Source: a virus
Length of the DNA stretch: 30,956 nt
Reading direction: 5' to 3' (one strand)
Virus record (IMG/VR): IMGVR_UViG_3300028571_000078
Location: 1-30,956 of that record
Made by a program: the position numbers and the translations under genes. Position 1 is the first letter of the stretch, and each line of letters opens with the position of its first letter. Positions 5,242-11,830 of this stretch are shown here, in pieces. Below the pieces are notes generated by a model. That model did not search any database. It had not been told where the DNA came from and worked only from the letters and a program-made list of their open reading frames with translations.

Positions 5242-7032
5242 ATGGATAAGAAAGTGGAGTTTATTGACTCAGATATTCAACAAATAATACAAGAGAAACA
5301 GTCAGCATATAAGTTTAAAGAAAGAAGACTTGCTGAGTGGGACGAAACTTACACCCTTTACCGAGATAGACCAATTACAAACAGACTTATTCAAAGACAA
5401 TCCGTTAATGTTCCTTTAATGAAATACGCAATCAATACAATAATGAAAAATATTGATGGCACACCTCAAATTGTTTTCAAAAATTTAGATAACCAAGAAG
5501 ACTCAGAAATATTCTTTAATGAGTTATGGAAAGAATTTACAGATAGAGAAGGTATTGAAACTGTTGCTGAAGTTGATAGAAAACAAGCTCTGTTATTTGG
5601 AAGAAGCTTTAAAAAGATTAATCTTGAGAATGGAAAAGTAACAATGGAGGTTATTGATCCAAGAGATATGTTAATTGATAGATTTGTTGATCCAACATCA
5701 TTTAACCAAGCAAGAATACTAATACAAACAGGGATTTTTAGACCACTGTCCGAAATCTTAAATAACCCTGAGTATGACAGTGGAGCAAAGGAGAAACTGT
5801 CCACTTACTATGCAAAAACAAACACGACTCTTGCTCAGGATTCTACTTATGAATGGAATACTGAACGAGATAGAAGAATGGCACTTCTTGGAGTTCAAGA
5901 TGCTTATAGCCCTACAATGGGAGCAACATACATTGAATTAAATGAAGTTTATAGATATGAGTGGTGTGAGGAACATCAAAAACATTTAATTTATATTTAC
6001 ATTGTTGCTGTTGCTGACTCCACTTACTATAAACTTTATAAAGGAAGACTTTACGAATTATTAGGTGAAACTAAAGACGATTTTTGGCACGATCATTTTC
6101 CTTACACAACTTGGGGAGGCGATATTGAAAGAACAGATTTTTGGAGTGATGGGGCAGGAGATATTTTAAGAACACCAAATAAAATTGCTAACTCTTGGTT
6201 ATCACAACTTGTTGAAAACAGGCAATTAAGAAACTTTGGAATGACCTTCTACGATTCCACTAATCCTAACTTCATTCCACAAACTTACACCCCTGTTCCT
6301 TGGGGCTTTTATCCTGTAGCAGGTAATCCAAGAGAAGTATTAATGCCTGTTGATATTCCTGACTTATCAGAATCTTTAGATGAAATGCAGTATGTTTTAG
6401 GACTTGCTGAAAAAGCAACTGCTGCAACTGCAACTCAAACAGGGGAAGTAGCGAAATCTACAGTTACCTTAGGAGAAGTTCAGTTAGCTTTGGCAAACGC
6501 TCAAGAGAGAGTTAAATCAATTCAAAAATTTATTGATGCTGATTGGAAAGACTTTGCAACCCTATTTGTAAAACTAATTGAGGGGCAAGGAAATAACATT
6601 AAACCACTAGTTGTAAACAGAGTAGGTAGAACCGGACTAATGACATTCACAAGAGAGATTGCTCCTAAAGATTACAAATCTAAAAAGGGTTATCTTGTTG
6701 AAGTAATGACCTTTGAAGACAAACAACAAAAAGATATTGATATGATTCAAAAACTACAAGCTGCCGTTGGCGTAATGCCAAACAACACAGCTCTTATGGA
6801 TATTTATAAAAAGAATCTTCTACAATTTGCAGGACTAACTCCTGATGAAATAAAGATTATTCTTGAAGCTGAAATGCGAACCCCTGAACCTACTGAAATG
6901 GCTCAGGAGGAAGGTATGATGGGTGCAGAAGCACAAGGTATGGAAATGCCACAACTAAGCCCTGCAATGTCTTCCCAAGCTCAAGGACAAGCAGATTTAG
7001 CTATGCCTGACTTAATGGGAGGGGCAAGATAA
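5242..7032 (+). CDS. Portal protein
   Basis: A 596-residue protein placed straight after terL, with the size and order of a phage portal, the 12-mer ring through which DNA enters and leaves the capsid. The N-terminal part carries KFKERRLAEWDETYTLYRDR, then the core with VIDPRDMLID (a common portal-type beta strand followed by acidic residues), long helices around 380-440 with Ala-rich LALANAQERVKSIQKFID, and a C-terminal tail rich in Met, Gln, Ala and Glu (about 550-596) that probably lies inside the head. Assignment rests on context, length and these patterns; no short diagnostic motif exists for portals. The stop overlaps the next start as TAATG. Confidence 0.85.
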   Translation: MDKKVEFIDSDIQQIIQEKQSAYKFKERRLAEWDETYTLYRDRPITNRLIQRQSVNVPLMKYAINTIMKNIDGTPQIVFKNLDNQEDSEIFFNELWKEFTDREGIETVAEVDRKQALLFGRSFKKINLENGKVTMEVIDPRDMLIDRFVDPTSFNQARILIQTGIFRPLSEILNNPEYDSGAKEKLSTYYAKTNTTLAQDSTYEWNTERDRRMALLGVQDAYSPTMGATYIELNEVYRYEWCEEHQKHLIYIYIVAVADSTYYKLYKGRLYELLGETKDDFWHDHFPYTTWGGDIERTDFWSDGAGDILRTPNKIANSWLSQLVENRQLRNFGMTFYDSTNPNFIPQTYTPVPWGFYPVAGNPREVLMPVDIPDLSESLDEMQYVLGLAEKATAATATQTGEVAKSTVTLGEVQLALANAQERVKSIQKFIDADWKDFATLFVKLIEGQGNNIKPLVVNRVGRTGLMTFTREIAPKDYKSKKGYLVEVMTFEDKQQKDIDMIQKLQAAVGVMPNNTALMDIYKKNLLQFAGLTPDEIKIILEAEMRTPEPTEMAQEEGMMGAEAQGMEMPQLSPAMSSQAQGQADLAMPDLMGGAR

Positions 7033-7340
7033 TGGACTTATTAAACCTTGTTGATCTTAATGAAATTGAAAAACAAACATACGAGCAACTTTATAACAAT
7101 TTTAAATCACAACAATTAGAAGTTAAGGATATTAAAGATGCAATTACAAGAATGAAAAACGCTGTAGTTTATGACCTAACTAAAACTTCAGTTGAAGACA
7201 AAGAGAAAATTATCAGACTACAAGCAAGAATAGAAAACTTAATGGGACTTGAAGTAATACTTGAAGCTCCGGAAATTGCTGAAAAGCATTATCAATTAGC
7301 AATACAAAATTTAAAAAAACAAAAAGAAAGGAATCAATAA
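7032..7340 (+). CDS. Small coiled-coil protein behind the portal
   Basis: A 102-residue, nearly all-helical protein with heptad-like hydrophobic spacing and Lys/Glu-rich surfaces (YEQLYNNFKSQQLEVKDIK, KEKIIRLQARIENLMGLEV). It is coupled to the portal gene through TAATG and to the next gene in the same way. No family is recognised. The position suggests a head-assembly or portal-associated role. Confidence 0.75.
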   Translation: MDLLNLVDLNEIEKQTYEQLYNNFKSQQLEVKDIKDAITRMKNAVVYDLTKTSVEDKEKIIRLQARIENLMGLEVILEAPEIAEKHYQLAIQNLKKQKERNQ

Positions 7341-7552
7341 TGCGAGGCACACCAACAAACAATAAGAAGTATCAAGAAACAATGAAAAAAAAATCTATGA
7401 TGAAATATGGAAACGACAAAAAAGTCGCTTCTGTAAATAAAAATGTAGAAAAAATGATGGGGGACAAAATGATGGGTATGAAAAATATGGCATCTATCAA
7501 AGCTAAAATGGCTATGAAACCTTCAATGATGAGAGGAAGGTTGTTAGCGTAA
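7340..7552 (+). CDS. Met- and Lys-rich small basic protein
   Basis: A 70-residue protein in which Met and Lys dominate (KKKSMMKYGNDKK, KMMGDKMMGMKNMASIKAKM). No fold is recognised; the high positive charge suggests nucleic-acid binding, for instance an internal head protein. It is the first of a set of Lys-rich small genes between the portal and holin genes. Both ends are TAATG overlaps with neighbours, so it is likely translated by coupling. Confidence 0.7.
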   Translation: MRGTPTNNKKYQETMKKKSMMKYGNDKKVASVNKNVEKMMGDKMMGMKNMASIKAKMAMKPSMMRGRLLA

Positions 7553-8010
7553 TGGATACAATAAACAAGAAAGTAAAAAGCTCAATGAAGAATCTTGCAG
7601 GGTGGGATAAATCAGGTAAAACTTATACTCCTCCAATGGAAGTAGATAGAAGAATGATAAAACGTTCGCCGGTTACTGAAAGAAAGAAAATGGAATTAAA
7701 AAAACCTATGGAAGTAAAAAAACCTAAGGTAAGTAAATCTGCTGAAAAAGTTAGAGTTAAAGCTGCTAATTTAAAAAACCTTAGAGATCAACTTGTTAAA
7801 GAGCAGATGCAAACTAACCCTGACTATAAAGAGGCAGTAACAAACATTAGAAAGAATAATCCTAAAATTTCAAATGAAAGTCTTGCAAGAAATGCTGATG
7901 CACAAACTTCATACAGAAGAAATTTAAGAGATATAGAAGAATATAATAAAAGACAAAATGCTGCTTTTGAGGCAAGAAATAAGAAGATAAAAGAGTTAAA
8001 TACAAAATGA
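7552..8010 (+). CDS. Lys-rich basic protein of unknown function
   Basis: A 152-residue, very basic protein with helical stretches of Lys, Arg, Glu and Ala (KKPMEVKKPKVSKSAEKVRVK, then LKNLRDQLVKEQM). There is no membrane segment or catalytic motif. It starts in a TAATG overlap and its TGA stop overlaps the ATG of the next gene. It is probably a DNA-binding or internal virion protein, by charge and context only. Confidence 0.75.
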   Translation: MDTINKKVKSSMKNLAGWDKSGKTYTPPMEVDRRMIKRSPVTERKKMELKKPMEVKKPKVSKSAEKVRVKAANLKNLRDQLVKEQMQTNPDYKEAVTNIRKNNPKISNESLARNADAQTSYRRNLRDIEEYNKRQNAAFEARNKKIKELNTK

Positions 8011-8177
8011 AGATGATGTCTAAAGCCAATAAAAAGGTTAAGAAGGTAATGAAAGAGTGGAAAGCCGGTGAATTAAATATTGGTAAGTCTGCAAAAAAAG
8101 TTCCTTCAGGTAAAAAGGGACAAGCTCAGGCAGTCGCTATCGCGTTATCAGAAGCAAGAAAAGCTAAGAAGAAATAA
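8007..8177 (+). CDS. Small basic protein, DUF6496-like
   Basis: A 56-residue gene, ATG at 8007 inside the previous stop (ATGA), ending TAA 8175-8177. It reads KKVKKVMKEWKAGEL, then SGKKGQAQAVAIALSEARK, ending in Lys. This K-K-V-M-x-E-[FW]-K-x-G-x-L ... K-x-Q-A-[VI]-A-I-A-L-S-E-A pattern is what I know as the DUF6496-type small protein often found in phages and some bacteria; its function is not established. Family assignment is from memory of the pattern. It closes the portal gene block. Confidence 0.75.
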   Translation: MKMMSKANKKVKKVMKEWKAGELNIGKSAKKVPSGKKGQAQAVAIALSEARKAKKK

Positions 8178-8207
8178 TTGCATTTTTACAAGTTCTGCTA
8201 ATAAAAT
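8178..8207 (+). promoter_or_regulatory. Promoter with leaderless spacing before the lysis cassette
   Basis: TTGCAT (8178-8183), 18-nt spacer, TAAAAT (8202-8207), then 6 nt to the ATG at 8214. No ribosome binding site precedes that ATG. It begins right after the stop of the portal block, so it would give the lysis cassette its own transcript. Confidence 0.5.
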
Positions 8208-8213
8208 TAAAGT

Positions 8214-8429
8214 ATGAGTAGAATAATTACATTATCAATATCTTTAATATTATTTATTCTTGTTTTATTTGCTTTAATAATCTTTTTAGGACAAGACAGA
8301 TTTAGGTATGAGTGCCAAAACCCTGAAAATTGGAGTTCACCTTCCTGCGTTCCTCCTATTTGCAATGCTACAAGAACCTGCACAGAGGAAACACTAAAGG
8401 TGTTATCTCAGAAAGAACAAAAGAAATGA
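8214..8429 (+). CDS. Small membrane protein with conserved Cys-rich tail
   Basis: A 71-residue protein with one membrane segment at about residues 4-25 (ITLSISLILFILVLFALIIFL) followed by a tail with four cysteines: RYECQNPENWSSPSC, VPPICNATRTCTEETL. The C-x10-C-x4-C-x5-C tail is a pattern I know from phage proteins found next to lysis genes, with no settled function. With its N-terminus anchored, the Cys tail could lie outside the cytoplasm and form disulfides, as in a spanin-like or lysis regulator protein. Its stop overlaps the start of the holin-like gene (ATGA). Confidence 0.75.
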   Translation: MSRIITLSISLILFILVLFALIIFLGQDRFRYECQNPENWSSPSCVPPICNATRTCTEETLKVLSQKEQKK

Positions 8430-8701
8430 AAAAGAAATACTCAGCTGATGAATTAGAAATGTTACTTAAGTTTATTGTTGGAGTAATCCTATCAATGACT
8501 TTGCTTGGAATTATTATTACAGTTCTATACTCCCTTATTTTTGTAACCCAACCATTATCTATTCAATCACCAAATGATGCAGAGTTTTTCAAACTAATTA
8601 ACCCTATTGCTACCTTTTTAACAGGTGCTTTGAGTGGAATTATGTTAAGTAAAAGAGATGTTAGAGATGATGATGAACATCAAGAAGAAAGGAGAAAGTA
8701 A
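8426..8701 (+). CDS. Holin-like protein
   Basis: I place the start at the ATG 8426 (overlapping the TGA of the gene before), giving 91 residues. A longer frame from 8330 would only add sequence that is antiparallel in character to the coding frame of the upstream gene. It has a charged N-terminus (MKKKYSADELEML), two membrane segments at about 13-36 and 54-73, the second as PIATFLTGALSGIMLSKRD, and a charged tail (DDDEHQEERRK). Two helices, a charged tail and direct coupling (TAATG) to the CHAP endolysin are typical of phage holins, which open the inner membrane to release the endolysin. Confidence 0.8.
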   Translation: MKKKYSADELEMLLKFIVGVILSMTLLGIIITVLYSLIFVTQPLSIQSPNDAEFFKLINPIATFLTGALSGIMLSKRDVRDDDEHQEERRK

Positions 8702-9402
8702 TGACATTAAATGAATTTATAAAAAAATATGATGGAAAGACTGTAGATTTTGACAAAGCATACGGGGGACAATGCCAAGACTTGTTCAATCAATACTGTG
8801 TAGAAGTATGGGGGATTCCAAACCCAATACAACAATTCCCTGTAGCAAGTGCTTACCAAAACTTCGGTTATGCCAAGAACAACCCTAACTTTACTGCAAT
8901 ACCTAATGACCCAACAGCAGTTCCTATGGCAGGAGATGTAATCATTTGGAATCAGGGAGTAGGAATACACGGACACGTAGGCATATTTGTTGAGGGAGAT
9001 GTTATGAACTTCAAAGCATTTGAACAGAATTGGAATGGAGTTCAAAAATGTAGATTAGTTAATCACCCATACGATCACGTAACAGGTTGGTTTAGACCTA
9101 AAAGAAATACTCCTGAAGTTGCTCCTGTTTATACTCCTGAACCTGTAGTTGCACCACAACCACAGACAATTACAACTATTGCTCCACACAGTCATACAGA
9201 ACCTGTTAAAGAAACAGTAAAACCTTTAATTGATATCTCTATGCTTGATGGTAACAAAACCAATATACTCACAGGAATATCTATTGTTGTAGCTATCCTT
9301 GCAAGTCAGGGATACATTGATGAAAAGTTGGTTGAAACTATCAATATGATTACAACAGCACTAATTGGTTACACATTAAGGGATGCAATCAAAAAGAAAT
9401 GA
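8701..9402 (+). CDS. CHAP-domain endolysin with C-terminal membrane segment
   Basis: A 233-residue protein. The CHAP domain covers about 1-135: Cys25 in YGGQCQDLFNQYC is the likely nucleophile, His92 in GIHGHVGIF the base, with FEQN (107-110) behind it and DVIIWN in between. CHAP enzymes are amidases or endopeptidases that cut peptidoglycan peptides. A Pro/Thr/Val-rich linker (136-185) leads to a hydrophobic C-terminal part (about 187-226: LTGISIVVAILASQGYIDEK, then TINMITTALIGYTLRD) ending in KKK. This looks like a holin-type or membrane-anchor segment rather than a wall-binding domain, an unusual arrangement. No signal peptide is seen, so export depends on the holin. Confidence 0.87.
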   Translation: MTLNEFIKKYDGKTVDFDKAYGGQCQDLFNQYCVEVWGIPNPIQQFPVASAYQNFGYAKNNPNFTAIPNDPTAVPMAGDVIIWNQGVGIHGHVGIFVEGDVMNFKAFEQNWNGVQKCRLVNHPYDHVTGWFRPKRNTPEVAPVYTPEPVVAPQPQTITTIAPHSHTEPVKETVKPLIDISMLDGNKTNILTGISIVVAILASQGYIDEKLVETINMITTALIGYTLRDAIKKK

Positions 9403-9554
9403 AAACAATAAAAGAGTTAAAAAACATGAAGAATAGTTTGGTTAAAAACATAGCACTTGCTAAAAGAAGGGGAACATCAAACCCTAAATCTAAATCAACT
9501 ATAGACCCAAAGGAATTTGCAAAGTTAAAGACCTATGGAAAAAAGAAGAAATAA
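9399..9554 (+). CDS. Small Lys-rich protein
   Basis: A 51-residue gene whose ATG (9399) overlaps the endolysin stop as ATGA and whose end overlaps the next gene by 20 nt. It reads KTIKELKNMKNSLVKNIALAK early and ends TYGKKKK. About one residue in four is Lys. No family is recognised. Chain overlaps on both sides support that it is translated. Confidence 0.65.
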   Translation: MKTIKELKNMKNSLVKNIALAKRRGTSNPKSKSTIDPKEFAKLKTYGKKKK

Positions 9555-9789
9555 ACCTCAAGTTAAATTATCTGTTGGTAGAGGTGAGAAATTACCTGTA
9601 TCTAAAGGAGCAGGGCTTACTGCTAAAGGAAGAGCTAAATACAATAGGGAAACCGGATCAAATCTAAAACCACCTGCACCTAACCCTAAGACCGAAAAAG
9701 ATGCTGCAAGAAAAAAATCATTTTGTGCAAGATCAAGAAGTTGGAAGGGTGAAAGAGGACTTGCTGCTCGTAAGAGGTGGGGTTGCTAA
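9535..9789 (+). CDS. Small basic protein, DUF6321-like
   Basis: An 84-residue, highly basic protein with a central GAGLTAKGRAKYNRETGSNL and then KKSFCARSRSWKGERGLAARK near the end. The G-L-[TN]-A-K-G-R-x-x-Y-[NE]-R-x-T-G-S-N-L-K-x-P followed by R-K-S-F-C-A-R is a pattern I know as the DUF6321-type phage protein, function unknown. The two cysteines (in SFCAR and the final residue) may bind metal or take part in a disulfide. It is the last gene before the terminator at 9793. Confidence 0.75.
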   Translation: MEKRRNKPQVKLSVGRGEKLPVSKGAGLTAKGRAKYNRETGSNLKPPAPNPKTEKDAARKKSFCARSRSWKGERGLAARKRWGC

Positions 9790-9792
9790 ACT

Positions 9793-9822
9793 AAAAAAGA
9801 CCCCGATTAAGGAGTCTTTTTT
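9793..9822 (+). terminator. Intrinsic terminator after the lysis cassette
   Basis: AAAAAAGAC (9793-9801) pairs with GTCTTTTTT (9814-9822), and two further C-G pairs can form after one mismatch. The right arm is itself the T-tract. It begins 3 nt after the stop of the small basic gene, so it ends the lysis transcript and isolates the HNH cassette behind it. Confidence 0.85.
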
Positions 9823-9921
9823 AGATAACGTAATAAATTTAGGAGGCCCTGTTATTAGAAAGTGGCAGGATCTCCGAAAAGTTAGAACAATGAACTATAG
9901 CAATTTAATTATATCAAATAA

Positions 9922-9951
9922 TAGACATTTTACAAATTCATAAACTACAAT
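9922..9951 (+). promoter_or_regulatory. Promoter of the HNH cassette
   Basis: TAGACA (9922-9927), 18-nt spacer, TACAAT (9946-9951). The same ATAGACATTTTA sequence starts the promoter at 22772. Here a leader of about 22 nt follows with a good ribosome binding site (AGGAGAG, 9969-9975) before the ATG at 9981, so this gene is not leaderless. The stretch 9823-9920 holds no gene that I can support. Confidence 0.5.
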
Positions 9952-9980
9952 ATACATTAGGATATACAAGGAGAGATGTT

Positions 9981-10193
9981 ATGCCTGAATACACGTTTCA
10001 AGTGGTGATCGTGCTTGTCCGTCAGGGAGATGAATTAGGTTTGGTAAGAGAATCTCACAGTTTATACATTAATCATATTATGGATTTTGTTTATCACATA
10101 GCAAAGCCATATCTTGATGATGGATACCAACTGCAAAGATATTACCTTCAAAACTTTAATTTCCAACCTGACAAAATCCAAATTCACGGATAG
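9981..10193 (+). CDS. Small protein of unknown function in the HNH cassette
   Basis: A 70-residue protein that starts with beta-strand-like sequence (YTFQVVIVLVRQGDEL) and has a middle helix (NHIMDFVYHIAKPYLDDG). No family is recognised. It is headed by its own promoter and an AGGAGAG ribosome binding site, which most neighbours lack, and codon use is shifted (CGT and GTC appear). It probably came in with the next two genes. Confidence 0.75.
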   Translation: MPEYTFQVVIVLVRQGDELGLVRESHSLYINHIMDFVYHIAKPYLDDGYQLQRYYLQNFNFQPDKIQIHG

Positions 10194-10202
10194 GAGAATG
10201 CT

Positions 10203-10373
10203 ATGAAAGTGGTAGTTCGTCTGAAGAATCGTGAAGGAATAGAATTGCGTCTGACAGCCACCTACAGACCAAATCTATTTGATGACTATATGATCCAAGC
10301 GACAGAAATGGCTTTGCCGTTTTTTAATCTTGGTTATTATATGGTTCACGCAGCTATGTTGAGTGAAGAGTAA
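10203..10373 (+). CDS. Small protein of unknown function in the HNH cassette
   Basis: A 56-residue gene from ATG 10203 to TAA 10371-10373. It begins with a beta-strand-like MKVVVRLKNREGIELRLTA and continues with a helix (DDYMIQATEMALPFF). Three of its four arginines use CGT, unlike the AGA habit of the phage. The general plan (short strand, then helix with Tyr/Phe) resembles the gene just before it, and the two could be distant copies or partners. GGAGAA precedes the ATG, and the stop overlaps the HNH start as TAATG. Confidence 0.65.
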   Translation: MKVVVRLKNREGIELRLTATYRPNLFDDYMIQATEMALPFFNLGYYMVHAAMLSEE

Positions 10374-10633
10374 TGACAACTACTTGGAAGGAACTGCGAT
10401 ATGCAGTATTAGAACGAGATAATTTTCAATGTAGGTTTTGCGACAGAGGTGGAAAGTCGTCTGACTATATACTTGAAGTTCATCACGTTATTTGGCGTAG
10501 GAATGGTGGCACTGATGCAATGAGCAACCTTATTACGGTTTGCCCTTATTGCCACGATCTTATTCATTATGGGAACTACACCGGCAGACCGGTAACATTC
10601 TCAGAATTGAAACGCCGACAAGGAGAGGGTTGA
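10373..10633 (+). CDS. HNH endonuclease
   Basis: An 86-residue nuclease of the small free-standing HNH type. It shows Cys20-x2-Cys23 and Cys57-x2-Cys60 for structural zinc, the active-site strand EVHHVIWRRNGG with His37-His38, Asn52 in the helix AMSNLITVCPYC and a closing His65 in HDLIHYG. Such enzymes cut DNA using one metal ion; in phages they are often homing endonucleases or help the terminase. Here the enzyme sits in a cassette with its own promoter and foreign-looking codon use (CGA, CGT, CGC arginines), which favours a mobile, moron-type origin over a packaging role. Confidence 0.9.
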   Translation: MTTTWKELRYAVLERDNFQCRFCDRGGKSSDYILEVHHVIWRRNGGTDAMSNLITVCPYCHDLIHYGNYTGRPVTFSELKRRQGEG

Positions 10634-10647
10634 AATATACCCTCTCC
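10622..10647 (+). terminator. Hairpin at the end of the HNH cassette
   Basis: GGAGAGGG (10622-10629) pairs perfectly with CCCTCTCC (10640-10647) around a 10-nt loop that holds the HNH stop codon. There is no T-tract after it, so it may be a weak terminator, an RNA stabiliser or a boundary sequence of the inserted cassette. Confidence 0.5.
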
Positions 10648-10648
10648 A

Positions 10649-10678
10649 TTGACAAATACTAAGTTAATTACTTATAAT
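10649..10678 (+). promoter_or_regulatory. Consensus promoter with leaderless spacing
   Basis: TTGACA (10649-10654), 18-nt spacer, TATAAT (10673-10678), then 8 nt to the ATG at 10687. Both boxes are perfect. The ATTACTTATAAT around the -10 box also occurs in the promoter at 1950. With the start of transcription expected 6-8 nt after the -10 box, the mRNA would begin at or one or two bases before the ATG. Confidence 0.8.
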
Positions 10679-10686
10679 AAACCTAT

Positions 10687-10905
10687 ATGGATCAAATATC
10701 TTTAGAAAGATTTAATTATATCCTTCAAAAATCAATTGAAAGTTTAACAGCAGACGAAATTTCTTTTTTAAAAGCAAGAAGAGAAGCTCTTAACCCTATG
10801 CAAAAAGAGTTTTATAAAGATGTTATTGAAACTAAAAAAGAAACTATAAAAATAGAATCTGAAATTAAAACAGAAGAACCAAAAAATACTGTTAAGAAAA
10901 AATAA
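10687..10905 (+). CDS. Small helical protein before the scaffold
   Basis: A 72-residue protein with a folded-looking helical N-terminal part (SLERFNYILQKSIESLTADEI) and a Lys/Glu-rich, probably disordered tail (KTEEPKNTVKKK). No ribosome binding site precedes it; the perfect promoter at 10649-10678 predicts leaderless expression. It heads the capsid block (scaffold, capsid protein), so a capsid-assembly role is likely, but the family is not recognised. Confidence 0.7.
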   Translation: MDQISLERFNYILQKSIESLTADEISFLKARREALNPMQKEFYKDVIETKKETIKIESEIKTEEPKNTVKKK

Positions 10906-10918
10906 TTATTTAACTAAC

Positions 10919-10932
10919 TCCGAATAGTCGGA
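10919..10932 (+). other. Short hairpin before the scaffold gene
   Basis: TCCGA-ATAG-TCGGA (10919-10932) is a perfect 5-bp stem with a 4-nt loop, 17 nt before the scaffold ATG and directly ahead of its GAAAGG ribosome binding site. It could stabilise the message or tune ribosome entry. It has no T-tract and is unlikely to be a terminator. Confidence 0.4.
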
Positions 10933-10949
10933 ACTGTTGAAAGGAATAT

Positions 10950-11711
10950 ATGGAAGAAAACGTAAGTGGAGAAAATTTATTAGATAACAGAAACAGAAAG
11001 GAATTAGATTTGTCTTCTTTAGATGAAACAATTCAAGAAGAAGCAAGTTTAGAAAACGAAAATGAAACAACTAATTATGAAGACAATAATACTCTCTTTG
11101 AAGAGCCTCAAATTGATTATAAAGAAAAGTTTACTGAAAGCACAAGAGAAGCTTCAGCCCTATATTTCAAAAATCAAAAATTAAATCAAACCATTGAAGA
11201 AGCTGCAAGTATTGCTGAACCTACTTTAGAAGAATTAAAATTCTACGCTAAATCTAAAGGTGCTGAGTATGATGACCTTGATGAGTTTTCACAAAATATC
11301 CTAAAAGATACATTAATAAATACAAGAAGGTTTGAAAAAATACAAAACGTTGCTTCTGAATCTAAAAGAATTGATGAATGGGCAAACAGCGTTGATTCAT
11401 TTATTGAAAAATCTGTAGATAGTGGGGAATACCCAAGCCTTAATTCATTAGGTAGTGAGTTTAAAAAATTTGCTATGAAAGAATCAAGAAGAGGTGTAGA
11501 TCTAAACGACTTAGTAGCTTCATTTTTATTTAGTGCTGAAAGAAGTATTAAACAAACCCCAAGAAAATCTGTTTTATTAACAGGAGGTAACTCATCTGCA
11601 GTCCCAAGCAAGTCAGGGTTAAGTGAAACACAAGTTGCTATGATTAGAGAAACAAATCCTAAAGAATATAGAAGAATGATTAAGTCCGGCGAAATAAACC
11701 TTGAAATATAG
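10950..11711 (+). CDS. Capsid scaffolding protein
   Basis: A 253-residue acidic, helix-rich protein immediately before the major capsid gene. The N-terminal ~70 residues are low-complexity and full of Glu, Asn and Asp; a coiled-coil-like middle follows (YKEKFTESTREASALYFKNQ onward), and the C-terminus is more basic (SETQVAMIRETNPKEYRRMIK), as in scaffolds that touch the capsid lattice through a basic C-terminal helix. Scaffolds guide prohead assembly and are later removed. GAAAGG lies 6 nt before the ATG. The call rests on context and composition. Confidence 0.8.
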   Translation: MEENVSGENLLDNRNRKELDLSSLDETIQEEASLENENETTNYEDNNTLFEEPQIDYKEKFTESTREASALYFKNQKLNQTIEEAASIAEPTLEELKFYAKSKGAEYDDLDEFSQNILKDTLINTRRFEKIQNVASESKRIDEWANSVDSFIEKSVDSGEYPSLNSLGSEFKKFAMKESRRGVDLNDLVASFLFSAERSIKQTPRKSVLLTGGNSSAVPSKSGLSETQVAMIRETNPKEYRRMIKSGEINLEI

Positions 11712-11714
11712 TGC

Positions 11715-11744
11715 TTGACTTTGATTAAGTATTTCAATTATCAT
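11715..11744 (+). promoter_or_regulatory. Possible promoter before the capsid gene
   Basis: TTGACT (11715-11720), 18-nt spacer, TATCAT (11739-11744). It sits just after the scaffold stop and would give the major capsid gene an extra transcript with an ~80-nt leader. That leader contains a GAAAGG ribosome binding site, so it is not of the leaderless kind. High capsid demand makes an extra promoter plausible. Confidence 0.5.
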
Positions 11745-11830
11745 TAATATATATTCAAACTAACCCTTTAGCCTATAGGACAGTTTAATTGAATTTAAAC
11801 AAAAGTATAAATTTAATTGAAAGGTTATAT

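Noticed and set aside
8330-8425. N-terminal extension of the holin-like gene
   Set aside because: The added part overlaps the Cys-rich membrane gene out of frame and looks non-coding; the ATG at 8426 overlaps the preceding stop as at many other junctions.
9701-9943. Open frame of 80 codons over the end of the lysis block
   Set aside because: It reads across the terminator at 9793-9822 and overlaps the well-supported small basic gene in another frame.
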